DNA of 64,000 nt from Streptomyces dengpaensis. Lineage in GTDB: Bacteria > Actinomycetota > Actinomycetes > Streptomycetales > Streptomycetaceae. Positions 55,701 to 62,528 of the stretch are shown piece after piece. The notes under the pieces are model-generated. The model did not search any database. It saw nothing but the letters and a program-made list of their open reading frames with translations, and was not told where the DNA came from. A program made the translations under genes and the position numbers. Position 1 is the first letter of the stretch. Each line of letters starts with the position of its first letter. Location: the NCBI RefSeq assembly GCF_002946835.1, contig NZ_CP026652.1, positions 1,116,001-1,180,000 of the forward strand, read 5' to 3'.

Positions 55701-55865
55701 ACCGCCCTCCAGCATGCAGCCGATCGCGTACTCCTCCTGGTCGTACGGCCACTCCTGAGGGTCGTCGTCGTGTTCCAGGTCGACGGTGACCAGGTACTTC
55801 TGACCGGCCTCCGCCTCGCGGGGCCAGCTCACGACGGGGCGCAGACGTACGACGGGACTCGTCAT
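52740..55865 (-). CDS. NB-ARC (STAND) NTPase with TPR repeats and VMAP-C-like C-terminal domain
   Basis: A 1041-residue protein, likely the sensor/adaptor of a conflict system. Residues 1-115 form a beta-rich domain (LRPVVSWPREAEAGQKYLVT). A STAND ATPase follows (about 160-500), with Walker A GMPQVGKTQ near residue 195 and a Walker B-like LLVLDQVSS. TPR-like helices fill about 580-760 (LGAAYLGLNRTSDALEAYEL). The C-terminal 280 residues look like VMAP-C: VVVTVRSRLWQQGYVDWEV, ARRPVVIRALDRP and the terminal LALLYDDPTTPL. VMAP proteins form ternary systems with MoxR ATPases and vWA proteins, which are encoded upstream. It overlaps the CHAT protease gene by four bases. Confidence 0.7.
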   Translation of the reverse strand: MTSPVVRLRPVVSWPREAEAGQKYLVTVDLEHDDDPQEWPYDQEEYAIGCMLEGGPELAVETVGDATLVLHRFGGTYGPARFVVYLLGQAAPDGQLELRLSLITAGGMPFRTERLPVRGCGAGAGTAAKWGLETVTSAAPRSPGHESAESRVGTAQTVLPPLDEHFTGRDEDLERLIRAITADATEQGPVVLVTGMPQVGKTQLALRAAHTLVGSDWFPGGVLYAAAREYDSEPHDGHRLVVEVLSRIGAPRSSLAFDPDQAESVCRRALNGLRPTLLVLDQVSSLDEIEPLLRARGRHPVLIASRTRMPAPYAFRHAATVLDVEPLGEEAAVRLLDQCLMSVDPTDTRVETSPGPARQLVSLCGRMPGALRWLAQSLAALRRQPLEDAAGESAGEGRFFGSVAGLQRVFDDWYRGLPPDQARLLCLLSPLSEPFGTATAVALDGSEERAVDRLTALVQGNFVVREGSAERWRLPPPVREYARAMADEETAAEDEEAAFTRLLEYYAACAAEAVSRVGLASEEPDGRWFGRREDAAAWLEGECANLVAVTAEAANRSRFEAAVQLSTTLGPYLLEHRRFDDCARCCTAALTDPVGVGRDRLAVVSGLLGAAYLGLNRTSDALEAYELARSLYEQEGDRQGAAHMWHETGSVLAERGEWEAARGAYDAALRQFLRLGDVRAEAGAVTSLAVALCAMDRFDEARDDLLRVVQRYERVGDDRLPEWLALCGLTRAYEGLGLFVEAEEARGRADRVYTDGDRTDIERVEDLRRRFAQTSGQVVRGRVVVTVRSRLWQQGYVDWEVAAGLPNPVPFAEDSYGTRLGDLPARLGPSLADALRRADLPDRPAMVEFALPVELFDLNVHHWCLPQAPSDPLGARRPVVIRALDRPEADIDERVRRWRDLLHAERLTALHLPRQESFVRAHGTTWFTPAGDIPVLYGPGAYGFGESSMGRVLDAGFSVALWVTNARSSVAFGSEGEAFRAGIDALLDRAQRLEQLPEAVWELRDRAAAGHGPEWAHGLALLYDDPTTPLRDDDGDLLLAP

Positions 55866-57217
55866 GGCCCGGCGTCCTCCCCTCGAACCGTGGTCGTGCG
55901 CAACGTGGTGCCCGGATGTCCGAAGTACACGTACATACAGCTGTTGAAGAAGCGTCTGATCTCCTTCTCGGCGACCGCGGGGTTCCCGCCCCGCAGGGCT
56001 CGCTCGGCCCTCTCCAGACAGCCGCGCCGGTACTCCGTCAGGGCCGCGGCGAGGTTGAGCCCGCGGTCGTCCTCCCCTTCATGCTGCGCATCCGCCGCCC
56101 GGTCCACCAGCCACAGGGCGAATTCGTGCGACGGCAAGAGCTCCACGTCGCCCACGGTGGCGATGACCGCGCCGGCGCCCTTGCGCAGAAAGATCTCGGC
56201 GAAACTGCGCGGCTCGACGGACGGTTGCGCGGAGTCGGTGACGGTCCGCCCCGACACACAGGAGTTGATGAGGACGACGGCCCCGGTCCGCTGCAGCGCC
56301 GGCATGGGCTTGTACGCGAGCTGGTTGTACGGGATGTCGCCGAGGGTGAAGGTGTTCAGGTCCGTGGAGTAGCGGCCGTGACAGCGGATCAGCAGCAGGC
56401 CGAACGTCTCGTCCGAGGTGCTGAGCCGGTCGAGCAGGTGCTCCATCTTCTTGGACCGCTCGCCCACCTGGTACGCGGCGAAGGTGTCGGGGGCGAACTC
56501 CAGTTGCTCGTCCTCGCAGACCAGGACGCCGCCGCGCAGCTTGCTCATGGCGGCCGAGTAGGACAGAGCGCGCCGGCCGGCGTGCACCGTGGTCCAGCGG
56601 ATGAGGGGGAGGAGCGCGCCGAGCCAGCCGGCCGGCTTCCGCAGCCGGGCGCAACGGCTCTCCGGGTCCGGGTCGTGGTAGTAGAGCTCCCAGGGGATCT
56701 CGAAGGCCGTCTGGTCCCAGACGACGAGCTGGGGATCGGGCTGCTCCGCGCGGAGCCGGTCGATCCACTGCTCGAGGCGGTGCTTGGTCCGCCACCACTC
56801 GGCGATCTCGTAGTACTTGGCCGCCCAGGGGTTGGCGGCCTTGCTGCTCGCGATGTGGGCGCCGAGGTCCGCGAGCGCCAGTTTCGGGGGACGCTGTTCC
56901 TCCAGCTCGTGGGGGCGGTCGGCTCGCCTGACCTTCTGGCGGTAGTGGAAGAAGAGGGTGAAGCTGGGCTCGCCGCGGGAGTGCCTGGCCATCACGCGGA
57001 GCATGGCCGCGTCGGCGGGCAGGGATCCCGTGATGTCGGACTTCTTGGGGCGCAGGCGCTTCGGTTTCGATGCCGTGTCGACGTCGTCCGGAATCTCGTC
57101 CAGGTCGTCGCCCGGCTCGCGACGGGCCGGCTGCCGGGGCGGCACGCTCTCCGCCGCCGTCATGCTCTCGGCCGCCCGCAGATAACTCCCCATCGTCGGG
57201 TGCCCGTCACCGGTCAC
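55862..57217 (-). CDS. CHAT-domain (caspase-like) cysteine protease
   Basis: A 451-residue protein. The first 70 residues are disordered and acidic; residues 200-430 make a CHAT caspase fold. The catalytic dyad is visible as His280 in LLLIRCHGRYS and Cys320 in VVLINSCVSGRT, with the FLRKGAGAVIATVGDVE strand after it. CHAT proteases are effectors of several bacterial defence systems (for example with gasdermins or CRISPR type III-E). Here it is coupled by four-base overlaps to the STAND/VMAP gene downstream and the vWA gene upstream, so it is probably the executioner of this set. Confidence 0.8.
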   Translation of the reverse strand: MTGDGHPTMGSYLRAAESMTAAESVPPRQPARREPGDDLDEIPDDVDTASKPKRLRPKKSDITGSLPADAAMLRVMARHSRGEPSFTLFFHYRQKVRRADRPHELEEQRPPKLALADLGAHIASSKAANPWAAKYYEIAEWWRTKHRLEQWIDRLRAEQPDPQLVVWDQTAFEIPWELYYHDPDPESRCARLRKPAGWLGALLPLIRWTTVHAGRRALSYSAAMSKLRGGVLVCEDEQLEFAPDTFAAYQVGERSKKMEHLLDRLSTSDETFGLLLIRCHGRYSTDLNTFTLGDIPYNQLAYKPMPALQRTGAVVLINSCVSGRTVTDSAQPSVEPRSFAEIFLRKGAGAVIATVGDVELLPSHEFALWLVDRAADAQHEGEDDRGLNLAAALTEYRRGCLERAERALRGGNPAVAEKEIRRFFNSCMYVYFGHPGTTLRTTTVRGEDAGP

Positions 57218-59151
57218 GCGCCGCCCCCGATCCCCGAGCCCGATCCCGTTCCCGTCCCCGCTCCTCGCTCCGGTACGACCTCCTGACGGGCCCCCAGCGC
57301 GTCGGCGAGCTCGCCGGGCAGCTCGGGGTACTGGTCGGTCTCGGGTGCGACGACATACGTGCGCACCCGTCCCAGCGCCCGGATCGTCCCGGCGATGCGC
57401 AGCGCGTCGTCGAGGCCCTCCCGGCGCACGCGCGACGGGACGCGGCCGCGCAGGCTGGCATCGAGCGGTACGTTGCCGCGGCCGTCGGTGACGACGACGA
57501 GCACGGTCTCGTCCACGACGCCGCGGCCGCGTCGCAGGAAGCGGCGTACTTCATGGGCGGCGAGGTCGACGGCGTGCGCCAGGGGGCTGGCGCGCCCGGG
57601 GGTCCGCTGGAGCGCCTGGACGACCTCGGGGTCGAGCAGCGACGCGGCGCGGAAGCGTTCCGCGCACAGCTCGGACGCGGCACCGGCGTGCCCGAACTCG
57701 ACCACGCTGACGGCGGCGTTCGTCTCGTACGCCCAGCGCAGATGCGGCGCGAGCGCCGGCGCCCAGTCGACGTCGTCGTGACAGGAGTGGTCGAGGACGA
57801 GCACGAGCGCCTGCGCGGGCTCGGCCTTGCGGCGGTACTGGCGGAGGTCCTCGGGGCGGACGATGAGGGTGCCGGGTGCGCTGTCCGTCTCGCGCCGCCG
57901 CACCGTCTGGAACCTCGCCGCCTCGACCAGGCTGGCGACGAGCGCCAGGTCGTGTACGTCCCGGGCGCGCACCGTTCCGAGCGGGCATCCGTGCAGCCGC
58001 CGTGAGGAGGTCCTGCGGTGTCCGGGCGGCCGGAGCGAGGCGAGTTGGGGCAGGGCGTCGGGGGCGTCCTCCGGGTAGCCGGAGGCAGCCGGTCCCGCCG
58101 GTCCGGCCGTCTCGACGGGGTCCATCGGGCGGGCGGGGCCCGAGCCCGCCACCGTGACCGGCGTGGCGACGGGCTCCTGCGGGGGCGCGCTGTCGGAGCG
58201 GTCCGTCCGCGAGAACGCGGGGGCGGGCGCGGGCGGCGGCAGGGCGGGCGGCTCGGAGGGCTCCGGGTCGTCGCGGCGGTGGGGTGCGGCGATGCCCAGC
58301 AGTTCGGCGGCGGCGTCGACATGGCGGGGCTCGACCTCCGCGTCGTGCGCCCGCGCCGCGAGGGCCCGCGCCAGCCGCGCCAGGGTCAGGCTCCGGCGCA
58401 GGCCGGGCGTACGGGTGGTGAGGGCGACCACCTGCCGGGCGGCCTCCGGCGCGAGCACCGGCAGGTTGCGGCCCTCCGTACGGTCGAGCCGCGGAAGCGC
58501 GGCGCCGAGGGCGGCCCGTTCGGTCCACTCGTCCGGGCGCGCGGGGGACCCGCCGGCCCGACCAGCGCCGGCCAGGCGCCACAACTCCCCGTTCAGGCGC
58601 GCCGCGTCCATCCGTACCGGAAACCTGTCGAGCAGGTGCGGCGAGAGGCGGGACGCCTCGGAACGGCGCAGGGCGGCGAGCCAGTGACCGCCGGGACGCC
58701 ACAGCATGCTGTGGCCGTGCCGCTCGGCGGACGCCGCGTCCGCGTCCAGGACCGCGAGAGCCGCGCGGACGACGGCGGGGCCCGCCCGGCACAGGTCGGG
58801 GACCAGCAGGACGGGCGGCGGCGTACCCGGCTCCTCCACCAGGAGGCCCGGCAGCAGGCGGAGGCCGTCCCGCGACAGCAGCGTCCGCAACCACAGATCG
58901 TCCTCACTGAGCCACGAGCCGAGCGCCCGCACCGCGGGCGTCGGCCGCTCGTCGCCCACGCCCGGCTCGCGCACACCCGGTTCACCCGCGCCCGGCTCCG
59001 CCTGGCTCAGATGCGCGGCCAGCCAGTCTCCGAGCGCGGGCAGCAGCTCGGGGTCGAGGTCGAGGAAGACCACACCCGTGGACCGCGGTTGGGCCGCGAC
59101 GCAGGCGAGGACCGTCAGAGCCCGGTCGACGGGGTCGACGAGCGCGGGCAC
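57214..59151 (-). CDS. ChlD/BchD-like vWA protein of the conflict system
   Basis: A 645-residue protein starting at GTG 59151, 3 bases after the MoxR stop. Its N-terminal half (about 1-270) resembles the degenerate AAA part of magnesium-chelatase D subunits, with no Walker A. A Pro/Ala/Ser-rich linker (about 270-390) leads to a C-terminal vWA domain (about 430-620). The metal-site motif DxSxS appears as DHSCH, so its second serine is missing; VVVTDGRGN is present near 570. It probably pairs with the AAA ATPase upstream as a ChlI/ChlD-like motor-adaptor and not as a chelatase, since no porphyrin genes are near. Ends overlap the CHAT gene by four bases. Confidence 0.75.
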   Translation of the reverse strand: MPALVDPVDRALTVLACVAAQPRSTGVVFLDLDPELLPALGDWLAAHLSQAEPGAGEPGVREPGVGDERPTPAVRALGSWLSEDDLWLRTLLSRDGLRLLPGLLVEEPGTPPPVLLVPDLCRAGPAVVRAALAVLDADAASAERHGHSMLWRPGGHWLAALRRSEASRLSPHLLDRFPVRMDAARLNGELWRLAGAGRAGGSPARPDEWTERAALGAALPRLDRTEGRNLPVLAPEAARQVVALTTRTPGLRRSLTLARLARALAARAHDAEVEPRHVDAAAELLGIAAPHRRDDPEPSEPPALPPPAPAPAFSRTDRSDSAPPQEPVATPVTVAGSGPARPMDPVETAGPAGPAASGYPEDAPDALPQLASLRPPGHRRTSSRRLHGCPLGTVRARDVHDLALVASLVEAARFQTVRRRETDSAPGTLIVRPEDLRQYRRKAEPAQALVLVLDHSCHDDVDWAPALAPHLRWAYETNAAVSVVEFGHAGAASELCAERFRAASLLDPEVVQALQRTPGRASPLAHAVDLAAHEVRRFLRRGRGVVDETVLVVVTDGRGNVPLDASLRGRVPSRVRREGLDDALRIAGTIRALGRVRTYVVAPETDQYPELPGELADALGARQEVVPERGAGTGTGSGSGIGGGA

Positions 59152-59154
59152 GGC

Positions 59155-60207
59155 TCAGTCCGTCCGGTCGTCGAGCACGGCGCGTACGCGTTCGTCGTCC
59201 TGATCGGTCCAGGCCGCGAACGTTCCGGTGTCGCCCCGTCCCCGGCGGTGCACGAGCGCCGGTTTCGCGACGCGCCGGACATGGTCGCGGGACACCCGCT
59301 CGGCCCCCTCGATCGCGGCCAGCGCCCGCGCCGCCCTCATCAGCACGAGTTCGCCGCGGTGGCCCGCGAGGGCGAAGTCCTGGGCGAGTCGTGCGCAACG
59401 GGCGACGACGTCGGTGTCGTACCGCACCGTCGCCACACGCTCGCGTGCCGTGTCGAGCGTGGCCTTGCGCTCGCCGTCGCGGCGCAGGGCCTCGGCGATG
59501 AACTCCGAGGCGGGGGCCTCCCGTTCGGCTTCGAAGCGCAGCACGGTCTCCACGATCCGCTGCCGCTGCTCGTCGGTGGCTTCGGACTCGACCGTGGCCA
59601 CCAAGCCGAATCGGTCGAGGAGTTGGGGCCGCAGTCCACCCTCGTCCGGGTTCATGGTGCCCACCAGGGTGAACTCCACGTTCCGCAGGTCCTCCGAGTG
59701 GTGGTCCCGTTCCAGCGGCAGTACGCCGGTGGAGGCGACGTCCAGGATGATGTTGACCAGATAGTCGTCGAGCAGATTGATCTCATCGACGTACAGCATC
59801 CGGGACGCGGAGCGAGCCGCCCGTTCCAGGAGACCCTCGGCTCTCGTCGACTTGCCGTGCATCAGCTCCGGAATCTCCCAGCCGCCCAGCACCCGGTCGT
59901 CGGTCGCGCCGATCGGCAGCGTCACCGGGAACTCGCTGACGGCCATCGTCGTGAAGGCCCGCACGGTCGTCGTCTTGGCGGTGCCGCGCTGTCCGGTGGC
60001 GAGGACGCCGCCGACGCCGGGACTGACGTACGCGATCTCCAGAGCGGTCCGCAGCTCCTCCTGCCCGACGATGAGCGAGTAGGGGAGCATGCGCCGCTCG
60101 CCCTGGTGCCGCTCCCCTTTGGGCTCCTCGGCCTCGGCCTCCTGGGCCTTGGCCTCCTCGGCCTTCGGCTTCTCGCCCGCGTCCGGTGTCCGGTCTTCCG
60201 TCGTCAT
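59155..60207 (-). CDS. MoxR/ChlI-like AAA+ ATPase
   Basis: A 350-residue ATPase from ATG 60207. After a 35-residue Glu/Lys/Ala-rich lead comes the AAA core: Walker A GQRGTAKTTTVRA near residue 75, Walker B MLYVDEINLLDD near 140 and sensor/arginine region GTMNPDEGGLRPQLLDRFG near 185. These are features of the ChlI branch of the MoxR family. It overlaps the membrane gene by four bases and is followed at once by the vWA gene. It probably remodels or licenses the VMAP/CHAT module. Confidence 0.85.
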   Translation of the reverse strand: MTTEDRTPDAGEKPKAEEAKAQEAEAEEPKGERHQGERRMLPYSLIVGQEELRTALEIAYVSPGVGGVLATGQRGTAKTTTVRAFTTMAVSEFPVTLPIGATDDRVLGGWEIPELMHGKSTRAEGLLERAARSASRMLYVDEINLLDDYLVNIILDVASTGVLPLERDHHSEDLRNVEFTLVGTMNPDEGGLRPQLLDRFGLVATVESEATDEQRQRIVETVLRFEAEREAPASEFIAEALRRDGERKATLDTARERVATVRYDTDVVARCARLAQDFALAGHRGELVLMRAARALAAIEGAERVSRDHVRRVAKPALVHRRGRGDTGTFAAWTDQDDERVRAVLDDRTD

Positions 60208-61181
60208 GGCTGCTCCCCCTGGCCGGTCTCCTCGACCGTGTACCGAAACGCGGGCGGCAGCGGTATGCCCTGCCGCCACAGGTCGCACCACCACGCCGCG
60301 ACCATCCGCTCCTCCGCCGGATCGTTCGGCAGCTTCGTCCCGAGCGCCGTGAGGAGGGCGAACCGGTGCAGGTCGAAGGCGGCGTGGAGGGAGTCCCCGT
60401 AGGCGAGTGCCGCCTGCACGGCCCCGCGGTAGGCGATCCAGGACAGGACGAGCGGGATCAGGGCGAGCGCGAGCCATCCTCCGCAGCGGACCAGCACCAC
60501 GGCGGAGACGACGGCGGTGACGGCCATGGTCACCGCCATCCGCACCGCACCGTCCACGGCGTCCCTGCGGTCGTCGACGATGGCGCGCGTCTCGTCGCCG
60601 AGCAGCGGATACAGGCGCGGCCAGGCCACCACCGCGTCGAATCCGAAGGCTCGGCCCACGCCGTCGTCGGCCGCCGCGAGGGCGTTGCCGAGCGCGGTGG
60701 GCCGCACCAGGTGGTCGGGGAGCGGGTAGCGCCGCCGCAGCTCGCTGCCCGCGAAGCCCGCCTCCTGGACGACCGGTTCGGTGAGGGCGGCGGGGTTGCC
60801 CTGGGCCAGGGTCGCCCGGTCCTGCCACTTCTTCTTGCGGGCCCGCTGGCGTTCGCGGGCCCGGCCGGACCCCGGCCAGGCGGGACCGTACCCTTCCAGC
60901 AGGCGGACCATGGCGGTCTGGAAAGGGTTCAGCAGGACCGCGGTCAGCGTGATGGCCAGGACGAGGAAGACCACCTCGCCCACGCCGAGCGCGGCCGCCG
61001 TCTGCCAGGCGCGTCCGAAGCTCAGCCCGCCCTGGGGAGGCTCCACCCAGGCGCGCGCTCCCGCCCAGAACAACAGCAGGACGAAGAGCAGCGCGGCGTA
61101 CGTCGGCAGATAACCGACCATGAAGAACCGGCGTCCGGAGCCGAGCCCCGCGGGCGGCGTGACCGCGTCGCCCAGCTTCAT
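60204..61181 (-). CDS. Membrane protein of the conflict system, function unknown
   Basis: About 325 residues from ATG 61181, which overlaps the Zn-ribbon gene by four bases. Hydrophobic helices lie near residues 22-45 and 65-95 and again at about 205-245; the rest is soluble and charged (RARERQRARKKKWQDRATLA). It has no recognised domain. In the six-gene set it could anchor or sense at the membrane. It is coupled by overlap on both sides and transcribed before the ATPase. Confidence 0.6.
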   Translation of the reverse strand: MKLGDAVTPPAGLGSGRRFFMVGYLPTYAALLFVLLLFWAGARAWVEPPQGGLSFGRAWQTAAALGVGEVVFLVLAITLTAVLLNPFQTAMVRLLEGYGPAWPGSGRARERQRARKKKWQDRATLAQGNPAALTEPVVQEAGFAGSELRRRYPLPDHLVRPTALGNALAAADDGVGRAFGFDAVVAWPRLYPLLGDETRAIVDDRRDAVDGAVRMAVTMAVTAVVSAVVLVRCGGWLALALIPLVLSWIAYRGAVQAALAYGDSLHAAFDLHRFALLTALGTKLPNDPAEERMVAAWWCDLWRQGIPLPPAFRYTVEETGQGEQP

Positions 61182-61606
61182 CGCACCAGCTCCATCGGTC
61201 CCGGGCAGTCGGCGGTGTCGGCGCACGTGGGCAGGAACCGGTCGTCGTAGTACGACAGTACGGCGGTCCGCCCGCAGCCGCCGCAGACGAAGCCGACGGC
61301 ACGGAACCGCGTCGAGCGGCCCAGCAGTCCTGCGCGGTCCGCGGCTCCCACGTCGGCATCGGCACCGCCGGCGACGCCCTGCGCCCGGCGCAGTCGTGCC
61401 GCGTCGCTGATGCCCACGTCCGCACCGTCGAGCCGGAGCACCACGCGCTCGCGCGGATGCCGCCGGAAGTGCTCCGCCAGCCGTTCGGCGACGTCCTCCG
61501 CGCGGTCGTCCGCGGCCAGGTCGAGCGAGGCGTCGTACGTGGTCAGAGTCGGGTCGATGAGTCCCCCGTACCGCCGTCTGGCACGCGCGACGGTGTCATC
61601 CCTCAC
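61178..61606 (-). CDS. Small putative zinc-ribbon protein, first gene of the conflict-system operon
   Basis: A 142-residue protein starting at GTG 61606 behind an AGGGGG box. The N-terminal 100 residues are charged and helical; the C-terminal 40 contain the Cys pairs CGGCGR and PTCADTADCP, which look like a zinc ribbon. No known family. It is the promoter-proximal gene; its stop overlaps the membrane gene by four bases. It might be a nucleic-acid or ubiquitin-like binding sensor, but nothing proves it. Confidence 0.55.
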   Translation of the reverse strand: MRDDTVARARRRYGGLIDPTLTTYDASLDLAADDRAEDVAERLAEHFRRHPRERVVLRLDGADVGISDAARLRRAQGVAGGADADVGAADRAGLLGRSTRFRAVGFVCGGCGRTAVLSYYDDRFLPTCADTADCPGPMELVR

Positions 61607-61759
61607 GGCTGTCCCCCTGCCCCCTGGTGCGGGCTGCCCTGTCCTGCGGATAGCCGTGAATTCTACGGAGCCGAGGGCCCCTTGTATCCCGTTGTGCCCA
61701 AGTCGTCTGCCGCCGTTCGCCGTGCAAGCCGGGGGAAATGACGTAACCCCCGCGCCGCG

Positions 61760-62528
61760 TCAACGCCCCGGTCGCGCCGCGTGCTGCGCGGCGAGGCGCA
61801 CCGGGGCGTTCTGCGCGCCGTAGCCGCGGTATCCGCCGTCGCGCTGGACGAGTTCGAAGAAGACGCGGCCGACGGTCTGCGTGTAGCAGTGGCGGAACTC
61901 GCCGTCGTGGTCGCGGTCGTAGAGGATGCCGAGTTCGCGGTACGCCTCCAGCTCGCCGTCGGCGAACTCATGCCGTGCGGCGAGGTCGTCGTAGTAGTTC
62001 GCGGGCATCGGCAGCAGGAGGCCGCCCGCCGCGCGGAAGCGGCGGGCCGCGGCGACCACGTCGTCCGTGGCGAGCGCGATGTGCTGGGCGCGGGCGCCCT
62101 CGTCGGTGGGGCGGGGCCGACGCCGAGAGCGATGCGTACGCTGCCGTCGGCGTTGGCGACGGCGCGGCTGCGGTGCAGCCCGTACGGGTCGGCGACGTCG
62201 ACGCTCTCCTGTGCGTCCAGCCCGAGCACGCTGCGGTGGAAGAAGCGCGACTTCGTCGAACTGGTGCCAGGGCTGGGTGAGCGCGAGATGGTCGATGCGG
62301 GTCACGGAGCGCGCGGTCGGCTGCTGCTCGACGGACTCGAAGTCGCCTGTCCAGTCGGGGAGTTCGGGGCGTCCGGTGGCGCAGATGAAGAGTTCGGTGC
62401 CGTCGGGGGCGGCCACCGCGTCGAGGGGCGCGTCCTCGAGGGCGCGGGGGACTCGGGCATCAGCCCGGCAGTAGTCGGGCAGAAAGCGGCCATCGCGCGG
62501 AAAGCGGCCATCGGGCGGACGCCGGCAG
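61760..62528 (-). pseudogene. Truncated, frameshifted relic of an HPPD-like / 3-dehydroshikimate dehydratase-type protein
   Basis: Two frames must be combined. One gives the start (DAVAAPDGTELFICATG to TQPWHQFDEVAL) and the end (ARAQHIALATDDVVAAARRF to RVFFELVQRDGGYRGYGAQN); a second gives the middle (VLGLDAQESVDVADPYGLHR, IALGVGPAPPT). The two shifts, near 62250 and 62115, compensate each other. The parts match the C-terminal dioxygenase-like half of fused sugar-isomerase/HPPD proteins. The N-terminal barrel is absent, and the frame stops against the glycosyltransferase gene. The shift at 62115 is in a G run, so a sequencing error is possible, but the missing N-terminus is not explained by that. 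Confidence 0.6.

Noticed and set aside
57214..60207. AAA plus vWA pair as a true magnesium or cobalt chelatase
   Set aside because: No large H subunit and no porphyrin or cobalamin genes nearby; the MIDAS motif is altered and the partners are CHAT and STAND proteins.
58018..60402. 794-residue plus-strand open frame opposite the vWA/AAA genes
   Set aside because: Antisense shadow with no motif; the minus strand has Walker A/B and vWA motifs and coupled starts.
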